Shown: in pieces, positions 9,401-20,396 of the stretch
Numbering within the stretch: position 1 is the stretch's first letter
Layout: each line of letters starts with the position of its first letter
Assembly (NCBI GenBank): GCA_025331565.1
Contig: JAFREQ010000043.1
Location: 4,659,001 to 4,723,000 of the forward strand
DNA from: Holacanthus passer
Taxonomy: Eukaryota; Chordata; Actinopteri; Pomacanthidae
Reading direction: 5' to 3'
Length of the DNA: 64,000 nucleotides
The notes under the pieces: generated by a model
Database searches by the model: none
Seen by the model: the letters and a program-made list of their open reading frames with translations, nothing else
Told to the model about the DNA's origin: nothing
Translations under genes and position numbers: made by a program

Positions 9401-11320
9401 TTTTTCTGATTCTGTTGCAGGTGCTGGCTCTCTCAGCGGCGCAGTTTCAACTGGGCTTTAACAGGCCCTGTGATTGTTATCCTTGGAGTGAGTATACTGG
9501 ATATTAGCAACTGCATCCCATTTCTTTAAACCAAATACATCAGCTCAGCCTGGTGTGTTCTCTAACTTTAACTTGTGTGGATTCATTTTGAGCTCACCAA
9601 AAAAAAGCCCACATGCACCTTAGGGTAATATTATCGCTGGGTGTGTTTAGTGATGCATTATGTCTCTCATGAAGCTACAATAAAAAACAATTGAATGTGT
9701 TGCAATCCAAAGAGGAATTTGCCCCGATTCAATTTCTATAGGATGTGAGTGATTTGGCTCTCAAAGCATTGTGGGATGGCAAGCAACAAAGAAGTAAGCA
9801 GAGTTTGAAAAGTGTTAACTTAATGCAAATGAGGGAGAAATTTTTCCTGCATGCTCCAAAATGATCTGCCAAAAAACTGACAATGACAAAATGATGCAGT
9901 GATAGGACAGGAAGTCTTTGCATAAATATCTGGAGAGGAGAAGATTATTAGAGTAAATTGCTCTTTTATGTGTCATTTGCCTTTATGGACAAAAAAAGTG
10001 CGGCTTGGCACAGAGTCACGAACAGATTGTTGAGATTGTTGGAGAAAGTCGTAGGTTGGTTATTTAAACAACGTTCGGTAACGAGCAAGCTTCTCATTAG
10101 CTTGCAAGTGTTGACACGCCCAATGGCAACGTTTAGATTTCTTCCCTTCCAGTGGGTCCTCGCAATTAGCCTCATCTCATATCAAAGATATTCTCATAAA
10201 GACACCCCACTCTGTATGTTTTACATCGAGCTGTTCTATCTCAGCTCAGCCTCTGTGTCTTTTTTTTCTTTAAGCTTAATTGGATATTGTTCTGTGCAAC
10301 TCTATGGAGTCTGAGACCCACCTTGGCCAACATGAAAAGTGATGTTTCTCAATCCAAAGACACCAGGTATGACCCAGGAGTGTTCAGGATTTGCATAGAA
10401 ATGAAAAATCAGAAATTTGTGTCCACAGAACTGCTTTATTTCCAGGAAAGATGAAGGCGGCACATCATATTATACAGTATCACAATAAATCACAGACTCT
10501 ATATAATGTTCATTTGAATGTATTTAATTGTTTTGAATAATTGTATATGATTTTTATAGAGTGAAAACTAAATAAAAGTTGAAGTAGAGCCAGGTTAGAG
10601 TTGGATTAGGGTCGAAAGTGTGAGGGTTGGGATTACATCAAAAAAAAAGGTCGTTTTGTTATACACATTTAATCAGCTATTAGAGGAAGTGTCAACATAA
10701 TCAAAGTGTACTCAGTAGTCGTCTATGTTTCAAGACTTATACATTCTTAAGATAACAAGTCATTAAATTCTCTTTGTTTACAGGTTGATTCTGTTCAAGA
10801 TCGTGGCCCAGTTTGTCATCCTGGGCTGCACCTGGATTCTGGGCCTGTACCAGTCGAATCTCTTCTTCCAGGTCCTCTTCATTTTACTCAACTCCCAGCA
10901 AGGCACCTTCCTCTTCATCGTCCACTGCCTGCTCAATAAGGAGGTAGTCTTCAGCTTGATCAGTCTCCTCTTCTCCGTGTCTTGCCTTTTGTGTAATGAT
11001 TGTACTTTTGTATATTTTCTACAGCATTGAATTGTTGATTTGTGTCCTCCAGGTGCGAGAGGAGTACATGCGATGGCTGACATGCTCTTGTGGAAACAAC
11101 AGAACAGTGGTGAGTCCCTATTCCTGAAAAGTTTCAAAGAAGTGTGCCACCCTTAACAGTGCACATTTTAAGCATTTTGTTTGTACTTAGACTATATATA
11201 AATTTCAACAGCTCTAATACTGACCAAAATCATCTGTTTGGACAGAGAGATGCACCTTCAGTGTCTGAGGATTTGGACAAGCCTGAGGAACAGACAGCTG
11301 AGGGAAGAACGGGTGACTAA
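2896..11320 (+). CDS. EGF-TM7 adhesion G protein-coupled receptor (ADGRE/CD97-like) with N-terminal D8C domain, 23 exons
   Basis: Coding exons read from splice sites and frame: 2896-2929, 3365-3403, 3519-3887, 4529-4660, 4792-4938, 5052-5177, 5860-6003, 6565-6711, 6826-6972, 7058-7095, 7187-7267, 7503-7532, 7629-7791, 7884-7997, 8128-8303, 8387-8593, 8691-8894, 9076-9317, 9421-9487, 10275-10366, 10784-10943, 11053-11109, 11246-11320. They sum to 2991 nt, 996 residues plus TAA, with every phase matching. Order: signal peptide (about 1-24), uromodulin-like D8C (25-147), EGF (148-191), five D-I/V-N/D-E-C EGFs (192-428), GAIN (about 442-698) with the GPS H-L|S-T site at 687/688, seven helices (about 712-952), and a tail of about 40 residues. 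Class B2 adhesion receptors of this type sit on leukocytes, bind surface ligands and signal through a tethered agonist. The start at 2896 gives the hydrophobic leader; the ATG at 2891 meets a stop at once. The family call is firm. Orthology to ADGRE5 or to a single mammalian ADGRE gene is not established, so no symbol is given. Confidence 0.93.
3519..3887 (+). CDS. Receptor exon 3: uromodulin/GP2-like D8C domain
   Basis: A single 369-nt phase 1-1 exon encodes residues 25-147. Three features match the D8C domain of uromodulin, GP2 and OIT3: a W-R motif near the start, W-W-R-F-T-G-I-G-G-D in the middle (compare W-Y-R-F-x-G in the family), and a C-x5-6-V-x-V-x-x-C-x-G-G-F-Y-V-Y block near the end. 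Five cysteines are present (SC, ALC, HC, ALC, TC), whereas the family usually has eight or more, so some conserved disulfides must be missing. An N-I-T glycosylation site follows the first cysteine. In uromodulin and GP2 this domain accompanies EGF modules and presents glycans to microbes. A role in ligand or microbe binding here is inference. Confidence 0.78.
4529..4660 (+). CDS. Receptor exon 4: first EGF module (non-calcium type)
   Basis: This 132-nt phase 1-1 exon encodes 44 residues with six cysteines in the EGF spacing (E-C-K-A-D-S-C-G-P-L-A-Q-C, then G-G-C-V-C, then Y-G-C). It lacks the D-I-N-E-C calcium-binding start seen in the next five modules. EGF-TM7 receptors commonly begin with such a module. 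Confidence 0.85.
4792..5177 (+). CDS. Receptor exons 5-6: calcium-binding EGF modules 2-3
   Basis: Exons 4792-4938 (49 codons) and 5052-5177 (42 codons) each start with D-I-N-E-C, the calcium-binding EGF signature. Each carries six cysteines and an aromatic residue before the fifth cysteine (F-F-C-T-C; F-V-C-N-C). Exon 5 has an N-C-T sequon. Both are flanked by phase 1 introns and so are freely duplicable units. Exon 6 is the most compact module. Confidence 0.88.
5860..6003 (+). CDS. Receptor exon 7: calcium-binding EGF module 4
   Basis: A 144-nt phase 1-1 exon starting D-I-D-E-C, with six cysteines and a T-C-A-C core. The final 28 nt reappear as a remnant at 80-106 in the upstream pseudogene. 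Confidence 0.87.
6565..6972 (+). CDS. Receptor exons 8-9: calcium-binding EGF modules 5-6
   Basis: Exons 6565-6711 and 6826-6972, both 147 nt and phase 1-1, start D-V-N-E-C and D-I-D-E-C. Each has six cysteines; the first carries N-C-T. They are separated by a short intron of 114 nt. Decayed copies of this exon pair lie at 464-571 and 644-784. Module 6 ends M-G-V-S-F-C-Q and leads into the GAIN domain. Confidence 0.88.
7058..8303 (+). CDS. Receptor exons 10-15: stalk and GAIN domain, N-terminal part
   Basis: Six exons (7058-7095, 7187-7267, 7503-7532, 7629-7791, 7884-7997, 8128-8303) encode residues 429-629. They carry the helical start (L-Q-D-I-L-N-E-I-K-P), a short 10-residue exon, the V-I-L-D-I-S-D segment with M-E-I-N-L typical of the GAIN beta region, and several N-x-S/T sites (N-N-T, N-E-T, N-K-T, N-T-T, N-L-T, N-F-T). 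GAIN folds allow autoproteolysis and hold the cleaved ectodomain to the membrane part. Exon boundaries are well supported by phase. The 30-nt exon 12 is the least certain, but frame and splice sites fit. Confidence 0.8.
8387..8593 (+). CDS. Receptor exon 16: GPS autoproteolysis motif
   Basis: The exon encodes residues 630-698. It holds the conserved GPS layout: V-x-C-V-Y-W, then W-x-x-x-G-C-W-V, then Y-T-V-C-S-C-S-H-L-S-T-F-A. Cleavage is expected between L687 and S688, exposing the tethered agonist S-T-F-A-L-I-M. All expected tryptophans and cysteines are present, so cleavage should be functional. An acidic, glycine-rich loop (about residues 644-664, E-E-E-G-Q-E-D-G-G-G) sits between the two tryptophan motifs and is longer than I recall for mammalian CD97. 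Confidence 0.92.
8691..8894 (+). CDS. Receptor exon 17: TM1 and TM2
   Basis: The exon encodes residues 699-766. TM1 is about M712-W733 (V-I-V-G-L-F-F-F-A-L-A-I), followed by the short loop N-P-K-I-N-N-T-A-R. TM2 is about L743-W758 (L-H-L-C-L-C-L-F-F-S-H-L-L-L-L-W). The motif N-x-x-x-x-L-x-L-C-L matches class B2 receptors. Confidence 0.9.
9076..9487 (+). CDS. Receptor exons 18-19: TM3, TM4 and second extracellular loop
   Basis: Exon 18 (9076-9317) starts L-A-C-T with the TM3 cysteine (C769) and carries W-M-L-L-E-A-L-Q-L, the family TM3 end. TM4 is the segment Y-L-I-G-Y-G-V-P-F-V-I-V. Exon 19 (9421-9487) begins within V-C-W; C848 is the expected disulfide partner of C769. It then runs into TM5 (G-P-V-I-V-I-L-G). 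A truncated exon 18 copy is in the upstream pseudogene. Confidence 0.9.
10275..10943 (+). CDS. Receptor exons 20-21: TM5 end, third loop, TM6, TM7
   Basis: Exon 20 (10275-10366) completes TM5 and the intracellular loop to D-T-R. Exon 21 (10784-10943) encodes TM6 with the family motif L-G-C-T-W-I-L-G, and TM7 with L-N-S-Q-Q-G-T-F-L-F-I-V-H-C-L-L-N-K, which closely follows the ADGRE pattern N-S-x-Q-G-x-F-I-F-x-x-H-C-L-L-N. The 787-nt intron before exon 20 is the one shared with the pseudogene. Confidence 0.9.
11053..11320 (+). CDS. Receptor exons 22-23: membrane-proximal helix and cytoplasmic tail
   Basis: Exon 22 (11053-11109) encodes V-R-E-E-Y-x-x-W, the conserved start of the tail in ADGRE receptors, then C-S-C, possible palmitoylation sites. 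Exon 23 (11246-11320) encodes a serine- and acid-rich end, finishing G-R-T-G-D before TAA at 11318-11320. The tail is short, as in CD97-type receptors. Confidence 0.85.
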
Positions 11321-12301
11321 TCCCACTGAAATGAACAGAAACAGACAGAGAGAACAGAGACCAAGTAATAGTGAGTTATTAGTATTATGTTTTTATAAAT
11401 TCTAGTTTAATGAATGCAAAAGGCGACATGCATGTTAACACGAACGTCTACATCCTGAATGCTTCTATTTTCATTGTCCGATGACTGAAATTAAAATGTT
11501 TTAAATTCAGCTTTAAGTGCTACTGTTTCTCCACTTGCTGTAGTCATGTTTATTTAGGTGTGAGTATTTATACAATGCAATAATTCATGTTGTGTAATCA
11601 CCATCAATCATGGATGATTTTAGCTATGAAACTGTTGATTTGCTGCCTGGTTGTGCTGATCAAATAGATTCCATTGTTAATCGTATTTTTAATATGTTGT
11701 ACTGTCAGCAAAAGGTCCTTGAACTGGGAACAATCCACAGTAATTCCAAAAAATTACATTACAAAAAAATAGCCATCCTGAGTTGATTAAAAAGGAACTA
11801 GACTTCCTGACTAACAGATCTCACAGAGTGAGAGCAAACTGACATTTCTCTGGACTAACTGAGTGTGTTCCTTTCAAGCTTAAAAGGACAAATGTATTTG
11901 CAAAGACAGGCAAGGTCGGTATCTGTTGTTAAAGAAAGCAGAATCCATCCTGTTTGACACCACCCGTAACCTGCACCAAGAATTTCAGACCTTGCCTTCG
12001 GGTTCCAGCTTCAGTTTAGCCATCACACCTCCATATCTTTAGTCATTTCACTGCTTATCTCCAGTAGTAAAATATTAAAGGTAATATCAGCTCAACCACG
12101 CAATCACACTTACAAATACATTTTGCAAATATGTATTTAACTGCATTGTTTGTTTTCTGACATTGTGTGATATTGTGTGCCTCTCTGGGGACAAATAAAG
12201 TTCTACTTGACTCGAATTAATAATATCTAATATTATTGTGCTGACTAAGTTTGAGATGTGGCTCATGTAGCTGAAGAATTTCGAGCTCGACTGTCACACA
12301 G
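11321..12301 (+). other. 3' flank and probable 3'UTR of the receptor
   Basis: No other gene is visible. An ATTAAA-type signal lies at about 11490 and an AATAAA at 12193-12198. The latter sits in a phrase ending AAATAAAGTTCTACTTGA that resembles a transposable element tail, so it may not be the gene's own signal. A possible alternative donor (AATA|GTGAGT) lies at about 11371. Confidence 0.4.
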
Positions 12302-12305
12302 TACA

Positions 12306-12367
12306 TAAGATAAGATAAACCTTAGATAAGATAAACCTTTATTCGTCCCACAGTGGGGAAATTTACA
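12306..12367 (-). repeat. Interspersed repeat tail with GATAA units
   Basis: Repeated AGATAAGATAAACCTT is followed by TTATTCGTCCCACAGTGGGGAAATTT. This is a phrase widely repeated in fish genomes, and it reads as the reverse of a non-LTR element 3' end (aaatttccccactgtggg...). The parent family was not determined. A related phrase occurs at about 55751-55835. Confidence 0.55.
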
Positions 12368-15300
12368 TGAAAGCTTTTAGAAATCTCAATGTCAACCCAA
12401 GAATTAAATTACCTTAACAGATTAACGTAACCCACATTAGGGCAGAACCAGTGTAAAAGTCTTTTTTGCTCGTGTATATTTCATAAAAACAAGCCTATAA
12501 TAGTCTTCACAGTGTTTAGGAGAACACTGACTTGTCATCATCTCTCCACCTAAATCATTTGCTTGGGTGTGGGAGCTTTTACAAACATGTCGCCCACGCC
12601 CTCAGTCAGTCGCTGTTTAAAAAAACACACTTTCTCCAAAGTAAAAACAATCACGTCTCAGCTTTTTCTTCATTTGTATTACATTTACATGAGAGCTGGG
12701 ACACTTCGAGGTGTGTCAGACTTTACAAGACAAATTCAAGACACGGGCAAAGCCAAGCGTATTCTCCCTCATTTACATTGTCTGCATTTAAATTGCATTT
12801 CCCTGACACATTGATTCAGAATAACACACACAGATCAAATAAGGATACTAAACTTAAATTCATTGGACTGGGACCATGAAAAAAGGAATGCAAGGATCAA
12901 CCTAGTTTAACCTAGTTTTCTTCTTTGTATACAAACCTCTGTCAGACATGCATGTAATGTATGTATTACAGAACAAAATAATAAAAAAAATCTGCTGACT
13001 GCTGTTTATCATCTTTGGAAAGCTACACTGATGTGCACTCCACTTTTGGCACAGAGTCACTTTCCCATCACTTGGAATCGTGAAGCACTTTAAAAGATAT
13101 TGCACATAATTCAATATTACTGTGGCAGTATCGGCCAAATTCTCTTGTTGACATCTGATTTGTTGATCTTTGCCTGTTCTCATAAAGTTTAAAAATAAAT
13201 GACAGATATGACTGCTCATAATACTGCTTGCATTAGAGTTTTAGACGAGCACAGGTAAATCTATCTACTGTTTATCAGCAGACGATATAAAGGAGCAATT
13301 GAGAATTAAACAAAGTGGAAAAACTGCACATCAGAAATGAGGAACAACGACAATAATAAAGCAATTTGAATCATCATCTAATATGAGACTTGGGAAGCAC
13401 ATGATAAGGTACACATTTTGTTTTTGCCTATTACATGTGTATACATTTCAGTAACACTTTGCTATTTTAAGATGTCACCTAACTGAAATGATATTGAGTA
13501 CATTTTGAACTTTTGAGCTGTGCCTGTGTCCCAATGAAATGGCACTTATAGGAGTCTGTGATTGTAATATCGCTTTTCATTTGAAGGTTATTAAGGACAT
13601 TAATGCCAATATTAGAAACAATCAAGGAAAAAGTCCCTGCGTCCATTATATGTTTTAATTGTTGTTGGTAATCCCAGGACACACCTCTGACAAAGCAGAC
13701 GAGCGATCATTGGAAGTAGCTGGTGGCTGGTGCTAATGGGGACTGACCAATTACCCAATAGAACTGCGGTGGAGGGGCTGGGGTCGCAGATTACAGAAGC
13801 TGCTGAAATCCCCTGTGGAAATCTGAGCAAAGAGTGGAAATAAATAATGTCCTCTTTTCCCTCCGCTCCCTCATCAACTGCGGTGTTGGTGCTCTTAAGC
13901 TACAGGCACTTAACTACACCGAGCTGCACACTTACAAGTCCACTTCTGAGTGGCCAACAGTGGAAGACGTGGTAGTAAAAGTGATCTTGATTACAGCTTA
14001 ACATAGTCTGTGAAACGATTAAAGGTGCACTCAATGTTTCACAGGCTCTTTGCCAAAAATAACCTGAGAGTATCAGGGGGGAAGTGTTTTTGAACAGTGC
14101 CAATCACTCCTCTGTTAACTCACGCCAGAGGCTTCACGTCTTATCTCTGAAGAGCTGCACCAGTTACTTAACAGCCTGAAATTTGTGAGTCAAATCCAAT
14201 ATGAGACACACTTGCTGATGTTGTTGTAGTTTTTGATGACGGCCACTAGATGTTACCAAAGAGCCACGTATTTCTGATTTTACCTTTAACTGAGGGAGGT
14301 TTATCACAGCTTCGGGTTGTTGACTGTGCACCTGACATTGCGGTTATTATCAGCTGCTGGTTTTAAACACTAACTTGCATTGACCTTAATGTAAGCAACC
14401 CCACACTTAACAGCCTCACTGAATTCCAGGATAAAGATAATATTTCTGAACAGCAGTTTTGAGCAATGCAAGCTTGCATAGTTGTTTTATTTACAGGATA
14501 AACATAAAAGCAGAGCAACGGAAGTTGAGACATCCTTTGTGTTTCACCTCCTTTATCATTTCCTTATAGACAAATAGTGTATATGAGTTGTAGCCTATTT
14601 ACACAGTAACACTTTTCTCAGGAGCTAGCAAGTGCAGGAACAAAAGTTTATCCATCTGCTTTATGCACAAATATTTATGATGCAATAAGACATGATGCCA
14701 TCTGGATATTGCTCTTGTTATTGTTTGCTGACAAAGTTTGCTCATTATATCGAGTGTGTAGAATAACCAGTTACTAACTTTGTATGTGTATTTTTTGATT
14801 GTATATAAAGAGTAGATCTGTTTCCTCTGTTCTTGTATGTGGTTGTGTGTGTGTGATTTTATGTTTGCATGTGTGTGTGTGGATTGCGAGAGAAACTTTG
14901 TCCATTCCCGTTTAATGATGTGAAGCGTCTGTAAGGATCAGCTGGAACTCTGCGTTCTGTCTGCTTGAGTGCTGATTGCATCCCAGTTGGGTCTTGTGAT
15001 GATGCCCTCAGCTCTGTCCAGGCATGAGGCCACTGATGACACAGCCAACATTCACACTCTACAAACTCTGTTCCCAGCCATTTATTCAGAGTGTCTTAAA
15101 CACCGAATCTGTTCGATATAAACCCTGACAGTTTGTCACAAGCATGTGCCACAACTGAAAAATGTACAAATCAGTTTTCTCATATGTTCCTAAAAACAAC
15201 GAATTCTAATTCATTTTGTGGAAATTCTAATCCATCGTTGCGGAGGCTTCATGACAACACCAATATCACCGCATTAATAATAGTATTAATAATGTACACA

Positions 15301-15991
15301 TTCACTAGAAGAGTCATTAACGGCGTCTTCATTCTGTATTTCTGTCAGTTTCAAATGTTTCCATTTACATAAAACAAAGTCAACAAATACATCCACACAC
15401 CAAAGGATTTTAGTGCAATTTTCAAGCTCAAAAGCTACTTGGTGTACTGATCTATGTGTTTCAATTCTGCTGTATATTTCTATGATCCAGCACTCATCCA
15501 TTGGGCACCAGGATGGGCTTGTGTTTTTATTTTAATTTTATCCTCTCTTGCATAGAAGTCATTATCTCATAGTTCATTTAGGCCATTACTCTAAAACCTG
15601 GTGTAGTGAGTTCCGGTTACTGATGATTCCTATGCATTCTGGTTTAGTCTCTTTGCATAAGCAATGTCTGTGTTCTTTAACTGGGTGCAAACATGGTGCC
15701 AAAGCATTTCTAACAACCTACAGACCAGCAATCTAAATCTAAATCAATGATATGTGCAGGCAATAATGCTAATGGCTTGAGAACAGAGTTGCACAAATAT
15801 TGCCAAGACAATATTTGAAATGTTTCAGGCAATCCTGCTACCACGACTCTGACATGACGTTCAAGCTACAGCTGCCTCCGAAAGAAATAATGGACAGGGA
15901 GAGGAGTGAAAAAAAAAAACGAGAGAATGCAGTGCTCAGGGTTAGCTTCGGTGTCTCTCACTCTTTGCTCCTCTTCTCAATACTATACTTG
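12368..15991. other. No gene seen; mostly unique AT-rich sequence
   Basis: No exon-like or RNA gene structure stands out. Open frames here (for example 12532-12879 and 13900-14103) lack domain features. The segment 13675-13830 is more complex and GC-balanced than its surroundings and may be a conserved noncoding element. Confidence 0.5.
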
Positions 15992-16005
15992 GTTGCCATG
16001 GAAAC
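15992..16005. promoter_or_regulatory. RFX X-box (palindromic)
   Basis: GTTGCCATGGAAAC matches the full palindromic X-box bound by RFX factors (two half-sites with no mismatch that matters). RFX sites occur in promoters of ciliary genes and in conserved distal elements. The surrounding 16000-16160 is relatively CpG-containing, but no gene start is evident. Confidence 0.55.
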
Positions 16006-19000
16006 ACACTCGCAGCGTTTTGAGTCGTGAGGCCAGTCAGCTGAGATGCCTCGTCTGGTAAACAATCCTGCAGTCTGAGCCGAACATGTTGGGTGTGCAT
16101 TTGTCAGGCTATGTAGACGTTGGCCAAAGGTGATGGGAGGCGGACCAGCAACTCGTGACAACTTTAACCTTTTCCTGGTGCAAGATTTGATGTTTCATTT
16201 CACTGGCATTTAAGCAACAGATACTGTATGAGACTGTTTAATCGACTAGACTAGGAACATAAGCTCACACAGGTAAGCGACTGCAGTCATAGCTTATCTT
16301 TTTTTTCCAGTCACTACACACAGTCAAAAAAGGAATGAATGATTCACAGAAAACTGGCCGTGTTAAACATCACTCCACATCCTTATTAGTGATGTTGGAA
16401 GAATTTCATTGTAAACTCCGCCTCCTACATCTTAACTCCATAGTCTTGTCTGCACACTCTTTTGAGAGCAGTCATTTCAAGCCTATAATTATCATTATCA
16501 TCATAGGAACCTAAATAAGTCTTATTGTCTACGGAGACATCCTGATATCGTGTGTAAAATACTGCCGTGTATGCACAATGACTCACAACATCAGCACAAA
16601 ACACGCTGGTTTACAATTACACGCAGACCAGGGCAGTTCACCAATGATGTTTTCCTAATCAAGAGTAGGTGAGCGCATGGGCCATTTCACAATTACAGGC
16701 AAAACACACACACACACACGATTGTAATTATCTTATTGAAGGCAGAAAAACCAGGCACTGCCTCACAATGTTTTGGGAATGTTTCCTCTATGTAGTCCAG
16801 TCTTTCGTCCTTTGCCAAACAAAATTACTCACTTAAAAGTGAGTTTTAAGCAAACAGATTCTAAAGAGAAACACTTAAAGGTATAATCAGACTTAAAGGT
16901 GCTGATCAGACTGTAAGCAATGCCCGGTGCACAGAACAGGAAGCATTTGCCCGGATATCTGTTACGAGTTATCTGGAGGCTACACTGGAAACTCCAAAAC
17001 ATTAGCTGTTCCTCCCACAGGCGAGATTGTCATTGCATGATAGTTGATGGGCTCTGAGATTGGCCAGCTGCTGTCAATCAAACACAGATGAAAAGGAGCA
17101 TTTCTGATGTTTCCCCTTTTCTCTTCCTATTCATAATAACTGAAACACATGAAAGAAGGAAAACACATGAGCAGATCAGAGCTGATAAGGTGCACCAAAG
17201 CAGTTTCACAGGAAAAGCATAAAAAATAAATCAAGTAAGTGCAGTGAGGGACGCATTGAGCTGGAAGGATTTCTGGAATGGAAAGTCTTCTGAAATTAGA
17301 TTCATTAATGGAGCAGCCAATGTCACAGCCCCCAAAACCTTAAGCGGTGGCATGATGACAACTCTACTTATCTTTGCGCTAATAGCTGGCCTCACAAGAA
17401 GGATCATTTTGACGAGGAGTTTTTAATTTAGTTATTGTCTTAGTCACTTACTGAAAATTGTAGTTGGTCTGTTGTCTTTTTATTTTGTTTTGTTTTAGTC
17501 ATTATTTAGTCAGTGGAACTAATTTTAGTCATCATTTTTTACACATGATACTGTAATGGATTTTGCCGAAGGATATTTCTCCTGGCAGTAAAAATTCCGA
17601 TGAGAAGTAAGAACCTTGAACTATGTGTTTATTCATCTAGGTTGAGAATGTGTTACTGACTTACAGTCATTCTTTCAAATCATAAAAATGAGCGACTAAA
17701 GTTTGTTAGAAAAAGAGCAATACAATCATATCTGCTTCACAGCTTGTATTTATTTTCTGCATATATCCACTGCACAACAATCCTTTATGGCCTCTGCATG
17801 TTTGCTTGTGCAAAACAATCTAATCCGACATTACTGATGTTATAGATATTACAGTAATCAAATTATCGGCCTGTGAAGGACCCCCCTGTCGCCACGCTGT
17901 GTGATGAATTATAGGAAAGGTCACAGCCTGCTGGTGTTTTATTATAATGCATTATAATTACTCGATAAAACAGACTTTTAATGTATTAGTGACTCTATTA
18001 CTTCTGCTAAATTCAGCATCATGTTTGACTCAGTAAAGCTTCAATTTAATAATATATCTATCAATATGTTAATGGAGCTAATAATTGTTGAGCTATATAA
18101 CTATTCAAATTAGTCCCAAAGGGGATTTCACATTTATACATGTTATTGACTCATACATAATTGATATATCCCTGGACAGACACTGTGGGATGGTGTGTCT
18201 GCAGGTGCCTTGTTAAATGGGTAATGTTAATTCTGCTGATTATACATCCATGACATGTGGCAAGCAGAGAGCGAGAATCTTAACGTGCACTTGGTTATAA
18301 AGGAAAACAACCAAAGCCTTTAGATGGCTACTGTGATCTAGCAATTATTTTGTCAAGGCATAATTTCACCGTAATCTTTGGTGTCAATATTTCTTTTAAC
18401 ACCTAACAGTCCCTTACAGTAACTTGAGAATATAAGAACAGCTATTAATTGTTTGGCTGTCAGCAGCAGAGTCCCATGCATCAAAGCGGCTTTGTATGTG
18501 AGAGTTAGGAGTTAGGAAAGAATTATTTATGACGAGACAGCTGGATGAGGCTATTAAGAAATCCAACCAGACAGGCCACCATCTTTGGGTCCCTTAAGAC
18601 AGTCAGCCTGAAATTTTGTGGTCAGACAAAGTGATGCTTTTGAAATATTAGCAATCTCTTTACCGCCATATTGGCCCGCTAATGACAGGGCACTGACAAT
18701 AGCCAATCAGTCTTTTGAGACCCAACTGATCTTTCATGTTCAAAAATTTTGGCTTACAAAAACTTGCATCCACGAATGAGGGAGAGGTGTCTCAAAGGCT
18801 CATAACTTTATTTTACATAAAATTTGCTGTTGATATTCATGACATTCATGATCTCGCTGTACTGTATCTTCTCCAATACGGTTCTCCAAGTCTCTGTTTT
18901 CCCCCAGCTCAACTCGTACACACAGCTCAACCAGTTGCATTCATGGAGGCCATTCATTAGATCAGATGTGCAAAGATGAAAATGAAACAAAAAACTTCTT

Positions 19001-20396
19001 GGCCAGGGCTAATGGAGAGTGAGTGAGGAAGCACACTCTCTCGCTCATTTCTCTCTCCCTTCACTCTGATGTTTGCCTTCTGTTCTCGTTTTTCTCCTCC
19101 AATCTACTAATTCCCTAGATCGCATTCAGCCAATAAATGCAGTCTCTGGAAAATAGTAGATCAGAACTGACCAAATGCAGTCTAGACGGGATCATTAGAG
19201 CAGGATTTTCCCAGTTAGCAGGTGCTTTTGAAGGCAGGGCTACGAGTCAGCAACTCTGAAAAAAAGTGTTGTGGCTGTATATGTGCCTTCCAGATGACTT
19301 GAAATAATGATGTGGTTCTGGAATTAATAATGACTTTCGATGCAAGAAATCATCATAATCCATTACTGGTACAGAGCCACAGCTGCATTTTTGCTCGTGT
19401 ATGTGGCCTATTGTGTGTGGAAGGCATCATATAGTTCATCACACATGACTACATATGCTCTCTGTAGCAGGAATAACAGATTTGTTAAGCATCATGCCAA
19501 GACAAGCCATTGTACTATTGCTTAACACTGCAGGCCGTGATAATGAGAAAATATTAATGAGAGTCTCAGTGCCGCATCGGTCTCTGGAGCTAATAGTCCT
19601 CCACTGACAGAGGAAAAACGACAGAGATGGAGAGAGAGCGAGTTAATGAGATCAAGTACACACGTGCGTTTGCATGTGTCTGTGCGAGCTTGCTTTTCTG
19701 AGTGAGAAAGACGAGGAGACAAAAACAAACAAAAAAAGCGAGTGAGAAAGGGGAGGGGAAGATTGTTAATTGAGTACGATCACACCTCCAACATATTCCT
19801 TCATGGGAAACAGGCAGAATCAACCTCCGTGCCGCCCACACACTCATGCAGAACATCATCAGGGTCTTCTCATTCCCAGCTCTGGATTTGCATTGTTTAC
19901 ACAGTTTGATTCACAAACTGCTGGAGACTTATTCACCCCCACTCCATCTTTTATTCTTAAAGCTTCAAATGCATGTGTGGACAAAGCAGAGAATGCATGC
20001 TGCTAGTAAAGAGAGGAGAACGATGAGACATAGCATAGGGAGGGAGCTGACAACAGAATGGGCTCTGATCATCTTAATGCAGCCAGACCTATTGGCTAGT
20101 TTAAATTGATAGCGAGCTCGGAGCAACACCTCAATGAATTCATATTCCATTGCACATCTTTCATCGCCCCAAATCGCTGCAATGTGCTTACAACAAACGA
20201 TCCCTAATGCAGGGAGGTTTTAATAATTCACCTCCCTGTTTGTTGAATCTGACTGAATCTGTCGAAATAGAATTGGAGCAAAATCCCGCTTCCTTCCTCT
20301 CTGCCTCCTCTCCCTCCCACCCATTTTCACTTTTTACAACAGCATCTGTTAGTTTATTACAGTAATTACCAATGAAGAATTAGAAAGGCTAATCAG
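16006..20396. other. No gene seen; CA repeat and candidate conserved noncoding blocks
   Basis: It contains a short CA run (16704-16719) and long AT-rich unique stretches. The blocks at about 18350-18720, 19520-19620 and 20010-20260 have the homeodomain-like TAAT-rich and non-repetitive look of conserved noncoding elements. No splice-bounded coding exon was recognised. Confidence 0.4.
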
